Shown: positions 18,545 to 27,722, numbered from the stretch's first letter. The stretch is DNA of 44,137 nucleotides from Victivallaceae bacterium (GCA_028691615.1 JAQUYX010000003.1:1-44137), one strand, 5' to 3'. The notes: generated by a model from the sequence alone, not told the origin. Translations and numbers: made by a program.

Positions 18545-18586
18545 AAAAACCCGTTCCGGGGATATTGTATCAAGGTACGGGTTTTT
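18545..18586 (+). terminator. Intrinsic terminator after the ArnT-type gene
   Basis: A 10-bp perfect stem, AAAAACCCGT (18545-18554) with ACGGGTTTTT (18577-18586), ends in five T; a CC/GG pair can extend it into the loop. With A-runs on the other side it could also work on the opposite strand. It lies 20 bases after the stop codon and separates this unit from lptF. Confidence 0.8.
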
Positions 18587-18690
18587 CTATCTCAAATCCG
18601 ACAAAGATGCGCACTGCAACACGGCTCCGACACAAATTCCAGTCGGAGACGGGGGGAGAAAAACACCCTCAAACGTTTTAAGGATGGTCT

Positions 18691-19785
18691 ATGCGAACGC
18701 TCAACTGGTATGTGACGCGCGGTTTTCTCGGCGCATTTTTCATGGCGCTCTTGATTCTGACCTTCGGGATGACCGGCGCGAATATGATCAAGGTGCTTGA
18801 TTACATTTCCCGGGGAATCCCGGTGTCGAATTTTTTTCTGTTCATGCTCTATATCATGCCGACGATGTTCGTTTTCACCGTGCCGTGGGCGGTGATGGTC
18901 GGAGTGATGCTGGTGTTCGGACGGCTCTCGGCCGATTCGGAAGTCACGGCCATGCGGGCGTGCGGCATATCGATCATTCAGGTGGCCGCGCCGATCATGT
19001 ATATCACGGTGGCGCTGACGGTGTTCTGTTTTTTCCTGCAGGGGGAATTCGGACCGCCGCTCCTGGGCAAGGCGCGCAGTCTGATGGCCAACGCCGCGCT
19101 GAATCAACCCTTGGCGCTGTTTGAAGCGGGGCGCCCGTTCCGATACGGCGGAACCATCATTTCAATCGACGACAAAGAGGGCAAGGACACGCTCAAAAAC
19201 GTCCAGCTTTACACCTTGGACGGCGAAGGGGGCATTGGGCAGGACATCACTGCCGAATACGGCAAGCTCTCGGTCGACCACGAGGAACAGACGCTCAAAG
19301 TGACGTTGTTCAACTGCATGGTGATCGACAAGAAGTCAAAACCGGAAACACGGGCGTTCAACCGGCAGTTGGAGTTCAAATTCAACTACGGCAAACAGAT
19401 GTTTCAGGTGTTGAGCAAGCGGGAAAAATATATGACCACCGCCGAACTTCTCGCGCAGATCCGTTACGCGCAGTTATTGTCCAAGCGCAATTTGGTCTAC
19501 GAAACGGAACTGGAGGTGGAGTTGAACCGCCGGTTTGCGTTTTCGCTCTCGCCGGTGGCGTTTCTGCTGCTGGGACTGCCGATGGCAATCCGCACCAGCC
19601 GCAGAGAAACGTCGGTGGGATTGTTTCTGAGTGTCATTCTCGCGGGAATTTTCTTTTTCTCGATTATTCTGTGCAACTCCCTGACCACATTTCCGAGGAT
19701 TTATCCGCAATATCTGCTGTGGCTGCCGAACATTGTGTTTCAGGCGCTCGGCGCAGTGCTGACCTACCGGATCAGCAAACGGTAG
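18691..19785 (+). CDS. LptF/LptG family lipopolysaccharide export permease
   Basis: A 364-aa YjgP/YjgQ-family protein. It has three N-terminal transmembrane segments (the first starts TRGFLGAFFMALLILTFGM), a soluble beta-rich middle (about 145-260) that would be the periplasmic jellyroll, and three C-terminal segments. LptF and LptG form the membrane part of the LptB2FG pump that pulls lipopolysaccharide out of the inner membrane. Only one such gene is present; a partner and LptB are not in the window. The FGRLSADSEVTAMRACGIS segment is the conserved coupling-helix region that contacts LptB. AAGGA precedes the ATG by about 7 bases. Confidence 0.9.
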   Translation: MRTLNWYVTRGFLGAFFMALLILTFGMTGANMIKVLDYISRGIPVSNFFLFMLYIMPTMFVFTVPWAVMVGVMLVFGRLSADSEVTAMRACGISIIQVAAPIMYITVALTVFCFFLQGEFGPPLLGKARSLMANAALNQPLALFEAGRPFRYGGTIISIDDKEGKDTLKNVQLYTLDGEGGIGQDITAEYGKLSVDHEEQTLKVTLFNCMVIDKKSKPETRAFNRQLEFKFNYGKQMFQVLSKREKYMTTAELLAQIRYAQLLSKRNLVYETELEVELNRRFAFSLSPVAFLLLGLPMAIRTSRRETSVGLFLSVILAGIFFFSIILCNSLTTFPRIYPQYLLWLPNIVFQALGAVLTYRISKR

Positions 19786-19815
19786 GGCGGGGCAACCAAA
19801 GGAGCTTTTTCGGCA

Positions 19816-21660
19816 ATGTTCACACGCGTTCTTTCCATTCTGCTTCTGGTTTTCGCCATCCTGACCGGACTGTTGGTGGTGCATGCGCTCGACCGGGTGC
19901 GCAGAAGCAACATGCTGGTGGCCGAACGTCTGGAAAGCGTGTTGGAAAAACTCGACAGCACCGCCGCAACTCCCGTGCAGACGCAGGCAGCGGACGCCTC
20001 GGAGGCCGTCAAAGCGGGGACGCCGCCGGCCAATCTCGCCTTCTTCGATCCCCAAGCTCAGTTCGGCGGCCGCATGGTGTCGGCGCAGGGGGCCGACACG
20101 GCCAATCTCAACTGGATTCTCACCAACGAAGCCGGCTGCGCAAGTCTGAACGCGCTCTGCAACGCCTCGCTGGCGGAACGCAATTATGCCAATTCCGCAG
20201 AATTTCAGAGTATGCTCGCAGAGAAGTGGGAAATTTCTTCCGACCATCTGACTTATCACATCACGCTGCGCGAAGGGGTCAAGTGGCAGGATTTCACCGA
20301 TCCGGTCAGCAAGCGGCAGTTCCGTTCGGTGCCGGTGACGGCAAACGATTTCAAGGCGACCGTGGACGTGATCCGCGACCCGAAGGTCAACGCGGCGCAG
20401 CTGCGGGTTTACTTTCAGGATCTGGATACGGTCGAAGTCCTTGACGACCGGAATTTTATCGTGCGGTGGAAACGCCCGTATTACGGTTCGCTCGCGCAAA
20501 CGCTCGGACTGGTCCCCTTCCCCCGGCACTTCTACGATTACGACGGCAAATTCGACGCGGCGCAATTCAATGTCGATCACCGGCGGCACAGCATGATCGT
20601 CGGCTGCGGACCGTACCGCTTCGTCCGCTGGGAACGTGATCGCTACGTGCGTTTGGAGCAAAGTTCCAGCTATTTCGGCAACCGTCTGGGCATCCGTCCG
20701 CCGATTAAAAATCTGCTGTTCGAGATCATCAAGCACTCCAACACCCGGTTTCAGGCGCTGGAATCCGGGCAGATCGACCGCATGGGGCTGTCGCCCGATC
20801 AATGGGTGAACCGGACATCGGGCAAAGCGTTCACGTCGGGGGCGATCGGCAAATACCGCTATCCCGGCGCCAGTTATTTTTATATCGGCTACAATTTGAA
20901 GAATCCGCTTTTCGGCGACCGGCGCACCCGTCAGGCGCTGACCATGCTGATCGACCGCAAAGCGATTCTGGAAAAAATCTATCACAATCTCGGCTCGGTG
21001 GTCGCCGGACCGTTTGTTCCCGGCAGCCCCTATTGCGACAAAACCATCCAGCCCTGGCCCTTCGATCCGGCGCGTGCGAAAACCCTTCTGGCGCAAGCCG
21101 GATGGCGCGACGCCGACGGCGACGGGATTCTGGAGAAGGACAAGCGAAAATTCATTTTCACGATTCTTCAGGTCGCCGACCATCCCATTCAGCAGAAGAT
21201 GCTTCCGATGATCAAGGAGTCGCTGGCGGCAGCGGGGATCGAAATGAAGATCCAGCAGATTGAGTGGCCGGTCTACATCCGCAAACTCGAACAGCGCGAT
21301 TACGAAGTCTGCACGCTGGGCTGGACGGTCCCGGACGATCCGGATCCTTATCAGGTCTGGCACTCTTCGCAGGCCTCGCTGCCAGGTTCGAGCAATCACA
21401 TCGGATTTGCCAATGCGAAGGCGGACAAGCTCATTGAGGCGCTGCGTGTGACCTTCAATCTCAAGGAACGCATGCGCATTGCGTCCGAATTCATGCGAAT
21501 CATTCACGAGGAGCAGCCATACACCTTTCTGATTGCGCCGGACGCGCTGCTGGCGCTTTCGGGTCGTTACCGGAATGTCAAAATTTTTCCGTCCGGTCTG
21601 CCGGAATCGATCCTCTGGACGCCGCGCGCGCAGCAGTTGGCGCTTCCGGGCAATTTTTGA
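19816..21660 (+). CDS. Peptide-type extracellular solute-binding protein (family 5), membrane-anchored
   Basis: A 614-aa protein of the SBP_bac_5 (DppA/OppA) family. It starts with a hydrophobic segment (about 4-24) without a lipobox Cys or clear cleavage site, so it is probably tethered to the inner membrane. A low-complexity Ala/Thr linker follows. The binding domain runs from about residue 100, with LAEKWEISSDHLTYHITLR, VDHRRHSMIVGCGPYRFVRW and FGDRRTRQALTMLIDRKAI. Such proteins deliver peptides or similar solutes to ABC importers, but no permease or ATPase genes are adjacent. It is about 80 aa longer than typical members because of the N-terminal part. Confidence 0.88.
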   Translation: MFTRVLSILLLVFAILTGLLVVHALDRVRRSNMLVAERLESVLEKLDSTAATPVQTQAADASEAVKAGTPPANLAFFDPQAQFGGRMVSAQGADTANLNWILTNEAGCASLNALCNASLAERNYANSAEFQSMLAEKWEISSDHLTYHITLREGVKWQDFTDPVSKRQFRSVPVTANDFKATVDVIRDPKVNAAQLRVYFQDLDTVEVLDDRNFIVRWKRPYYGSLAQTLGLVPFPRHFYDYDGKFDAAQFNVDHRRHSMIVGCGPYRFVRWERDRYVRLEQSSSYFGNRLGIRPPIKNLLFEIIKHSNTRFQALESGQIDRMGLSPDQWVNRTSGKAFTSGAIGKYRYPGASYFYIGYNLKNPLFGDRRTRQALTMLIDRKAILEKIYHNLGSVVAGPFVPGSPYCDKTIQPWPFDPARAKTLLAQAGWRDADGDGILEKDKRKFIFTILQVADHPIQQKMLPMIKESLAAAGIEMKIQQIEWPVYIRKLEQRDYEVCTLGWTVPDDPDPYQVWHSSQASLPGSSNHIGFANAKADKLIEALRVTFNLKERMRIASEFMRIIHEEQPYTFLIAPDALLALSGRYRNVKIFPSGLPESILWTPRAQQLALPGNF

Positions 21661-21746
21661 GATGCGCGCGGAGCGGGAAAAAACAAGTACCGCAGCCTAT
21701 ATTCCGCGAAAAAGAATACAGGAGTCATCTTTTTTGCAAATTCCTC

Positions 21747-21775
21747 TGGAAAAAACCCTTTCGGGAGGTTAAATT
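21747..21775 (+). promoter_or_regulatory. Possible promoter in the 261-base gap before glyS
   Basis: TGGAAA (21747-21752), a 17-base spacer and TAAATT (21770-21775). The rest of the leader holds a nested weak inverted repeat (GCCGG 21851-21855 with CCGGC 21891-21895, enclosing GGAC/GTCC). No T-box motif is present. Another weak pair, TTGGAA-17-GACAAT, starts at 21841. Confidence 0.35.
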
Positions 21776-21921
21776 ATAGAGGTGGTTTTCTATACACAAA
21801 AAAAACAGCGGCGGAAGTAGCGGTTCAATGTCATTCGGCTTTGGAACCTTGCCGGACGCACCGGACAATAAAAGGTCGTCCCCCCTTCCGCCGGCCAAGA
21901 CAAAACATAAGGAATCGAACA

Positions 21922-23256
21922 ATGGCGGACGATGTGAAAGATCCGGAACGCATGGACAAATTGGTGAGCCTCTGCAAACGGCGGGGATTTGTTTTTCCGA
22001 GTTCCGAAATTTATGGAGGAATCAACGGATTCTGGGATTACGGCCCGTACGGGTCGCGCATGAAGCGCGCCGTGGAGAATCTCTGGTGGCACGAGATGGT
22101 GGAGACGCGCGACAATGTCGAGGGTCTGGATTCGACCATCATCTGTCATCCCCGGGTCTGGAAAGCCTCCGGACATCTGGATCAATTCAGCGATCTGATG
22201 ACCGACTGCCGCAAGTGCAAGGCGCGTTACCGGGTCGATCAGATGGAGGATCCCACCACCTGTCCGGCTTGCGGCTCCCACGATCTGACCGAGCCGCGCG
22301 AATTCAATCTGATGATGAAGACCTACGTCGGCCCGGTCTTCGACGAAGAGCACACGGCATACCTGCGGGCGGAAACCTGCCAGCCGATCTTCGTTGATTT
22401 CCATAGCGTGCGTGTGGCCACGCGCCAGAAACTGCCGTTCGGCATCGCCCAGATCGGCAAGGCGTTCCGCAACGAAATCAATCCGCGCAACTTCACCTTC
22501 CGCAGTCGCGAATTCACCCAGATGGAAATGGAATTTTTCTGCGACGGCGAAGAGGGCATGGAGTGGTTTGAGTACTGGAAGCAGCAGCGGATCAACTTCT
22601 ACCGCAAACAGCTGAAATTCACCGACGACTTCTTCCGGATCTACGTGCACGAGAAGCTCGCGCATTACGCCAAAGCCGCCATCGACATCGAAGTGCAGTT
22701 CCCCTTCGGCTGGGGCGAGCTCGAAGGCGTCCATCACCGCGGCACCTGGGATCTCACCCGGCACAGCGAGTTCTCCGGGGAGAATCTGGAATACGTCGAC
22801 CACGACAACCAGCGCAAACTCATGCCGACGGTCATCGAGACCTCGGTGGGGCTGGACCGCATGATGCTGGCGATTCTCTCCCGCGCCTACGACGAAGACA
22901 AGGCGGCCACCGCCAAGGAAGGCATGGAAGAGGATGTGCGCATTGTTCTGCACCTGCCGCCGAAGGTCGCCCCGATTCAGGCCGCAGTGCTGCCGCTCTC
23001 GAAAAAACTTATGGAAAACGCCGAGAAGCTCAACAGCGAACTGCTGCATTACTTCCGGACCGAAACCGACGTCACCGGCTCGATCGGCAAGCGTTACCGC
23101 CGTCAGGACGAGATCGGTACGCCGTTCTGCCTGACCTACGACTTCGAGTCCGGCACGGACAACAGCGTCACCGTGCGCAATCGTGACACGATGAAGCAGG
23201 AGCGGGTCAATCTGACCCAGCTGCGCGATTATCTGGAGAAGGCGATCGAGGCGTAA
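21922..23256 (+). CDS. glyS: Glycyl-tRNA synthetase, single-chain dimeric type
   Basis: A 444-aa class II aminoacyl-tRNA synthetase of the alpha2 type. The N-terminal RRGFVFPSSEIYGGINGFWD, a zinc ribbon (CRKC and CPAC), motif 2 FRNEINPRNFTFRSREFTQ, motif 3 around ETSVGLDRMMLAI and a C-terminal anticodon-binding domain (from about residue 350) are all recognisable. It charges tRNA-Gly; a tRNA-Gly(CCC) gene lies about 4.4 kb downstream on the other strand. The ATG at 21922 follows AAGGA by about 9 bases. The upstream open frame from 21841 lies in the leader and is not family-like. Confidence 0.95.
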   Translation: MADDVKDPERMDKLVSLCKRRGFVFPSSEIYGGINGFWDYGPYGSRMKRAVENLWWHEMVETRDNVEGLDSTIICHPRVWKASGHLDQFSDLMTDCRKCKARYRVDQMEDPTTCPACGSHDLTEPREFNLMMKTYVGPVFDEEHTAYLRAETCQPIFVDFHSVRVATRQKLPFGIAQIGKAFRNEINPRNFTFRSREFTQMEMEFFCDGEEGMEWFEYWKQQRINFYRKQLKFTDDFFRIYVHEKLAHYAKAAIDIEVQFPFGWGELEGVHHRGTWDLTRHSEFSGENLEYVDHDNQRKLMPTVIETSVGLDRMMLAILSRAYDEDKAATAKEGMEEDVRIVLHLPPKVAPIQAAVLPLSKKLMENAEKLNSELLHYFRTETDVTGSIGKRYRRQDEIGTPFCLTYDFESGTDNSVTVRNRDTMKQERVNLTQLRDYLEKAIEA

Positions 23257-23291
23257 TTCAAGCACGGTTCCCCAAGAAAAAGGGGATCATC

Positions 23292-23346
23292 CGGACTTTT
23301 CCGGGGCATCGGAAAAGTCCGTGCAAAAGGCACGAAAACCTCGTGC
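23292..23346 (+). promoter_or_regulatory. Structured glyS-cdsA intergenic region (12-bp hairpin plus competing short repeats)
   Basis: CGGACTTTTCCG (23292-23303) and CGGAAAAGTCCG (23310-23321) form a perfect 12-bp stem with a 6-base loop and no T-run. Just after it CGTGC (23320-23324), GCACG (23330-23334) and CGTGC (23342-23346) can pair in two exclusive ways; another GCACG is at 23262-23266. The last CGTGC touches the cdsA ribosome site. This could be a processing site, a factor-dependent terminator or a leader controlling cdsA. Confidence 0.5.
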
Positions 23347-23362
23347 GGGAAGTAGGTGAATC

Positions 23363-24220
23363 TTGTTCCGTTACCGAGCGATCAGTTTCCCACTGCTGTT
23401 GGGAATTTTTGCCGCGATGATCTTCTGGCAGCCGTGGGGACGGGGATTGTTCTTTCTGCTGGCGGTTCCGGCGGTGTACTTCGCGACGAAAGAACTTCTG
23501 GAAATGCTGGAAAAGCTCGGCGTGCCCGGCTGGAAACAAACCGGCGCGGCGCTGGCCGCGGCGGGAATGCTCTGCTACGGCGCGTGGGAATGCCGCGACC
23601 TGACCGGATTTACCATCCCCCCCGCGACGATGGCGGCGTGTCTGCCGCTGGTACTTCTGGGGATTCTGTTCACGCTGCTGCTCGCGCGAAATCATGCGAC
23701 GGTACTGACCGGGGCGGTCGGCACGCTGGGCGGCATGGCGCTGCTGCTGCCGTTGATTTTTCCGATTGCGGGAATCTACTGCGGAACCGGAGGCGGCCGG
23801 AATCTTCTTTTTCTGGTGCTGGCGACCAAGGCGATGGACACCGGAGGCTACATTGCCGGCATGTCCACGCACAAACTTCTGCCGGGCGGAAATCACAAGA
23901 TCGTCCCTTCGATCAGTCCGGGCAAATCCTATGAGGGAACCGCCGGAGGACTGCTGTTGTCACTTCTGGTCGGCTGGCTGCTGTGGAGAGGCGGACTGTC
24001 GCCTTTTGCCGGGATGACGACGACGCTGGGCGCGGCGTTTTTGCTGGCCTGGGGAAGTTTTGCGGGGGATCTGACGGAATCGGCGATGAAACGCGCCTGC
24101 AACATCAAGGACTCAGGGCATCTTCTTCCGGGGATGGGCGGAGTGCTCGATGTGCTGGACAGTTTTCTCTATAACGGCTATCTCTTCGCATTTCTGCTCG
24201 CGGCATTTCCGCAGCAATAG
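23363..24220 (+). CDS. cdsA: Phosphatidate cytidylyltransferase
   Basis: A 285-aa membrane enzyme with about eight transmembrane segments and the CDP-diglyceride synthase signature near the C-terminus: SAMKRACNIKDSG followed by LLPGMGGVLDVLDS, giving the conserved metal-binding Asp residues. It makes CDP-diacylglycerol from phosphatidic acid and CTP for phospholipid synthesis. The start is a TTG at 23363 after GTAGGTG; the next in-frame ATG is codon 19, inside the first membrane segment, so the TTG is favoured. The unusual start plus the structured leader suggests low or regulated translation. Confidence 0.9.
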   Translation: MFRYRAISFPLLLGIFAAMIFWQPWGRGLFFLLAVPAVYFATKELLEMLEKLGVPGWKQTGAALAAAGMLCYGAWECRDLTGFTIPPATMAACLPLVLLGILFTLLLARNHATVLTGAVGTLGGMALLLPLIFPIAGIYCGTGGGRNLLFLVLATKAMDTGGYIAGMSTHKLLPGGNHKIVPSISPGKSYEGTAGGLLLSLLVGWLLWRGGLSPFAGMTTTLGAAFLLAWGSFAGDLTESAMKRACNIKDSGHLLPGMGGVLDVLDSFLYNGYLFAFLLAAFPQQ

Positions 24221-24241
24221 AAAGAACGGACGCGGCGAATC

Positions 24242-25078
24242 ATGATCGATATCGGACAGGTCAATTTTTTGAAACTGGCCAGAATCTGCGAATTCGGCGG
24301 GTATCTGCAGGATGAAACCCGAGAGAGCGTGCTCCTGCCGCGCAAATATCTGCCGGAACGCTGCCGGGTAGGCGATTCCCTTCGGGTTTTCGTCTATTGC
24401 GACAGCGAAGACCGCCCGGTGGCGACCACCCGGATTCCCAAAGCGGTGGCGGGGGAATTTGCCGTACTGGAGTGTCGGGAGTTGACCAAAATCGGCGCCT
24501 TTCTGGATTGGGGATTGGAGAAGGATCTGCTCGTTCCCTTTGCTCAAATGCGCAACAAATCGATGCGACCGGGAACAAAATATCTGGTCAAGGTGCTTTT
24601 CGACCAGACCAGCCGACGGTTGATCGGCAGCAACCGCTTCGACCGCCTCGCACGCGCGGAGGAGTTGCCGAAACCGGGCGAAGAAGTGGAAGTGATCGCC
24701 GATGAGCCGGGGGAGCTGGGACTGCATGTGGTGGTCAACGGGAAATTCACCGGACTGATCTACCGCGACAATCTGCATGCGAACTACGCGACTGGAGAGA
24801 AATTTTCCGGGCATGTCTTCAAAGTGCGCAGTGATCGCCGTCTGGACATCGTTCCGGGGCTTCCGGGGCACGGCGAAGCATTGGAGGACGAAGCGCAGGA
24901 ACTGCTTCAGAAGCTCAAGGCGCTCGGCGGATTCTACGCATACAACGCCAAAACGCCGCCGACCAAAATCGCGGCGGATTTCAACTGGAGCAAACGGCGG
25001 TTCAAGGAGTTGCTCGGCAACCTTTACAAAGCGCGAAAAATCGAAATCACCGAAGCGGGAGTCAAAGTTCTCCCGTAG
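24242..25078 (+). CDS. CvfB/YitL-like S1-domain RNA-binding protein
   Basis: A 278-aa protein matching the CvfB family: tandem S1-like OB folds, with the clearest in the stretch from residue about 70 (LTKIGAFLDWGLEKDLLVPF, then MRPGTKYLVKVLFDQTSRRL), and a C-terminal winged helix (about 215-275, GGFYAYNAKTPPTKIAADF then WSKRRFKELLGNLYKARKI). CvfB proteins bind RNA and affect virulence and gene expression in Firmicutes; the precise role here is unknown. It starts 21 bases after cdsA, so co-transcription is likely. The ribosome site is weak. Confidence 0.85.
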   Translation: MIDIGQVNFLKLARICEFGGYLQDETRESVLLPRKYLPERCRVGDSLRVFVYCDSEDRPVATTRIPKAVAGEFAVLECRELTKIGAFLDWGLEKDLLVPFAQMRNKSMRPGTKYLVKVLFDQTSRRLIGSNRFDRLARAEELPKPGEEVEVIADEPGELGLHVVVNGKFTGLIYRDNLHANYATGEKFSGHVFKVRSDRRLDIVPGLPGHGEALEDEAQELLQKLKALGGFYAYNAKTPPTKIAADFNWSKRRFKELLGNLYKARKIEITEAGVKVLP

Positions 25079-25150
25079 ATTCCGCGCGGGCGGACAAAGA
25101 AAACATTCCATCCTTGCGGCAGCGGGACGGGAAACGATGGAGAAACGATC

Positions 25151-27046
25151 ATGCAAGGTTTTTATCGTGTCGCAGCGGCAGTTCCTGCTTTGCGAGTCGG
25201 CGACGTCGCCTTCAATACCGGGGAAATCCTTCGTCTTTACCGGGAAGCCGCGCAGCAAGGCGCCGCCGTGGTGGTGTTTCCGGAACTTTCGCTGACCGGA
25301 TATTCCTGCGGAGATCTCTTTGCGCAGGAGACGCTGCTGAACGCCGCACGTGATGGAATGCTCCGTCTGGCCGAAGGAACCAAGGATTGCGACACCATTT
25401 TGATTGCGGGAGCGCCGCTGGAAGTCGACACGCGTCTGTTCAATGTGGCGGCGGTCATGCAGCATGGAGCAATCCGCGGATTTGCAGGCAAAACCTTTCT
25501 CCCCGATTACCGGGAATTTTACGAAAAACGCCAATTCCGTTCCATCCGGGAGTTCTCCGGGGAAAGCGTTCTTTTCGGAGGAGAACAAATTGCGCTGGGC
25601 AACCATCTGGTATTTCAGGCGGGGGGATTGCTCTTCGGCGCGGAGATCTGCGAAGATCTCTGGTGTCTGACCCCTCCCTCCACGGCGCTCGCCTCCGGCG
25701 GCGCGCAGGTGATTTTCAATCTCTCCGCAGGCAACGAACTGGTCTCCAAGGCGGCCTACCGGCGGGAACTGGTGCGCACCCAGAGCGCGCGGCTGCTCTG
25801 CGGCTATGTTCTGGCGGGAGCCGGAGTCGGAGAGTCGAGCGCGGATGTGGTCTTCAGCGGCCATGCGCTGATTGCGGTCAACGGGGCGCTCGCGGCGGAA
25901 AACAAGCGGTTCGATTTCCACGGGAATCTGATTCTTGCGGACGTGCCGGTGCGGCATCTGACCATGAGCCGCCGGACGGAGAGTTCGTTCAATGAAACAG
26001 TTCTTCCCCCCGGAGCGACCGTGCGGATTGCTCTTGATCCGGCGGAGGAATCGCCCGATCTGGCAAAGTTCCGAATCACTTCCCGCCCCTTTGTTCCTGC
26101 CGACAACGCGGAAAAATCGGAACGCTGCGAGGAAATTCTCAACATCCAATCGGTCGGCCTCGCCCGGAGAATGCGGCAGCTGGGCGACTGCAAAGTTGTC
26201 GTGGGGCTCTCCGGCGGACTGGATTCGACGCTGGCGCTTCTGGCGGCGGAACGAAGCTGCAAATTGCTTGATCTACCGGCTTCGGAAAAGATTCTTGCGG
26301 TCACGATGCCGGGATTCGGGACGACTTCGCGCAGCCGGAACAATGCGGAAACCCTGACGGAACTCTTGCATATTCCGTTGCGGAACATTCCGATTGCCGA
26401 CAGCGTCATGCAGCATTTCCGGGACATCGGGCACGATCCGGAAAAGCGCAATCTGGTCTATGAGAATGCGCAGGCGCGGGAACGCACTCAGATTTTAATG
26501 GATCTGTCCAACGCAGTCGGAGGAATTGTGCTCGGGACGGGCGACCTCTCGGAGATCGCGCTGGGCTGGAACACCTTCAACGGCGACCAGATGTCGATGT
26601 ACGCGGTCAACTGTTCCGTACCGAAAACGCTGGTGAAGGAGCTCGTGGAATGGATCGCCGCGCAGCGCGGGGGCGAGATTGAAAAAGTGCTGCGCAATGT
26701 GACAACGATGCCGTATTCCCCGGAGCTTCTTCCCGGCGAACAAATTACCGAACAGGCGATCGGCAGCTATCTTCTGCACGATTTCTTTCTCTACTATTTT
26801 CTCAAATACGGTTCTTCACCGGAGGAGATCCAAAGTCTTGCGGAACACGCGTTCGGCAGCGAGTTTTCTCCCGCAGAGATCCGGCGCTGTCTGGAGATTT
26901 TTCTGCGGCGCTTCTTCGGGCAGCAATTCAAACGCAACGCAGTCCCGGACGGACCGAAAGTCGGGACGATCGCCCTCTCGCCGCGCGGCGATTGGCGGAT
27001 GCCGTCGGACGCGGCGGATCTCCTGTGGAAAAACTCTTTACGCTGA
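25151..27046 (+). CDS. nadE: Glutamine-dependent NAD+ synthetase
   Basis: A 631-aa two-domain enzyme. The N-terminal nitrilase-like glutaminase has the Glu45-Lys114-Cys167 triad in VVFPELSLTGY, FAGKTFLPDYREF and GAEICEDLW. The C-terminal ATP-pyrophosphatase has the P-loop SGGLDS (354-359) and GTGDLSEIALGW. It converts nicotinic acid adenine dinucleotide to NAD+ with ammonia released from glutamine and tunnelled between the domains. The size matches the long bacterial NadE form. The ATG at 25151 follows GGAGAAACGATC. Confidence 0.95.
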   Translation: MQGFYRVAAAVPALRVGDVAFNTGEILRLYREAAQQGAAVVVFPELSLTGYSCGDLFAQETLLNAARDGMLRLAEGTKDCDTILIAGAPLEVDTRLFNVAAVMQHGAIRGFAGKTFLPDYREFYEKRQFRSIREFSGESVLFGGEQIALGNHLVFQAGGLLFGAEICEDLWCLTPPSTALASGGAQVIFNLSAGNELVSKAAYRRELVRTQSARLLCGYVLAGAGVGESSADVVFSGHALIAVNGALAAENKRFDFHGNLILADVPVRHLTMSRRTESSFNETVLPPGATVRIALDPAEESPDLAKFRITSRPFVPADNAEKSERCEEILNIQSVGLARRMRQLGDCKVVVGLSGGLDSTLALLAAERSCKLLDLPASEKILAVTMPGFGTTSRSRNNAETLTELLHIPLRNIPIADSVMQHFRDIGHDPEKRNLVYENAQARERTQILMDLSNAVGGIVLGTGDLSEIALGWNTFNGDQMSMYAVNCSVPKTLVKELVEWIAAQRGGEIEKVLRNVTTMPYSPELLPGEQITEQAIGSYLLHDFFLYYFLKYGSSPEEIQSLAEHAFGSEFSPAEIRRCLEIFLRRFFGQQFKRNAVPDGPKVGTIALSPRGDWRMPSDAADLLWKNSLR

Positions 27047-27069
27047 CAAAAAAGAGAAGGAAATGCGCA

Positions 27070-27615
27070 ATGCACAAGCGAAACAAAATTTTACTGGCGG
27101 CGGCGGCGACCTGCACGGGTCTCTTGATTTTTGCCGGAACAGGATGCGTCTCCCGGCCGGAAGCGCTGGAAGTCATTTATGTGCCGCATGATTTCAAACC
27201 GATCGAAGGAGCAAAATTCACGCTGGCTCCGGTGGGGAATCTCCGGCTGATCGGCGATTTGGACCCGCGCATCACCCTGTGTCTGATCAATGCGGGAAAA
27301 TCGACCGTTCGGATCGACGAGTGGTACATGGCCGAAAGCGACAATATCAAGCTGCGTTATCAACTTTGGCTGCCGGGCACGACGGCTCCCGATCCGGCGA
27401 AGTGGCGGAAGATTGAACCGGTGATTGAAAAAAATCCGGCGCGTTACCCGATCGATCTGATGCCGGGCAATCGTATTTTAATTACGCTGCGGCTGCCGTT
27501 TGTGGAGGACCTGCGGGTTTCTCCGGGCAAAGAGGTTCGTTTTTTCCTGCAGGCGGAAACCAATCTCAAATCAATTCATGCGCAAACGAAAGTATTTTCG
27601 GTGAGTGTACAATGA
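27070..27615 (+). CDS. Putative lipoprotein, function unknown
   Basis: A 181-aa protein with a basic start (MHKRNK), a hydrophobic signal segment and a likely lipobox ending at Cys26 (FAGTGC), so it is probably exported and lipid-anchored. The mature part is beta-rich, with VGNLRLIGDLDPRITLCLIN and YPIDLMPGNRILITLRL, suggesting a small beta-sandwich. I do not recognise the family. The ATG at 27070 follows AAGGAA by about 9 bases. It begins 23 bases after nadE and may be the last gene of that unit; the tRNA gene faces it downstream. Confidence 0.75.
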   Translation: MHKRNKILLAAAATCTGLLIFAGTGCVSRPEALEVIYVPHDFKPIEGAKFTLAPVGNLRLIGDLDPRITLCLINAGKSTVRIDEWYMAESDNIKLRYQLWLPGTTAPDPAKWRKIEPVIEKNPARYPIDLMPGNRILITLRLPFVEDLRVSPGKEVRFFLQAETNLKSIHAQTKVFSVSVQ

Positions 27616-27648
27616 AGAGCGTTACGGAAATCAAAATGGAAAGAAAAA

Positions 27649-27722
27649 TGGAGCGGGTGAACGGGGTCGAACCGTCGTCGCCAGCTTGGGAAGCTGGAGC
27701 ATAGCCGTTTTGCTACACCCGC
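27649..27722 (-). tRNA. tRNA-Gly, anticodon CCC
   Basis: A 74-nt cloverleaf on the minus strand with CCA encoded (27649-27651). The acceptor arms GCGGGTG/CACCCGC pair fully. The D arm starts GCA and closes TGC with the conserved GG. The anticodon stem CCAGC/GCTGG holds loop TTCCCAA, giving anticodon CCC for GGG codons. The variable loop is CGAC. The T arm GACGG/CCGTT holds loop TTCGACC. The discriminator base is T, as is usual for bacterial tRNA-Gly. Confidence 0.95.

Noticed and set aside
19474-21507. Minus-strand open frame of 677 codons opposite lptF and the solute-binding protein
   Set aside because: Antisense shadow; both plus-strand genes have clear family motifs and ribosome sites.
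21747-21921. T-box riboswitch before glyS
   Set aside because: No T-box sequence, no specifier loop with a Gly codon and no terminator/antiterminator pair; only weak inverted repeats are present.
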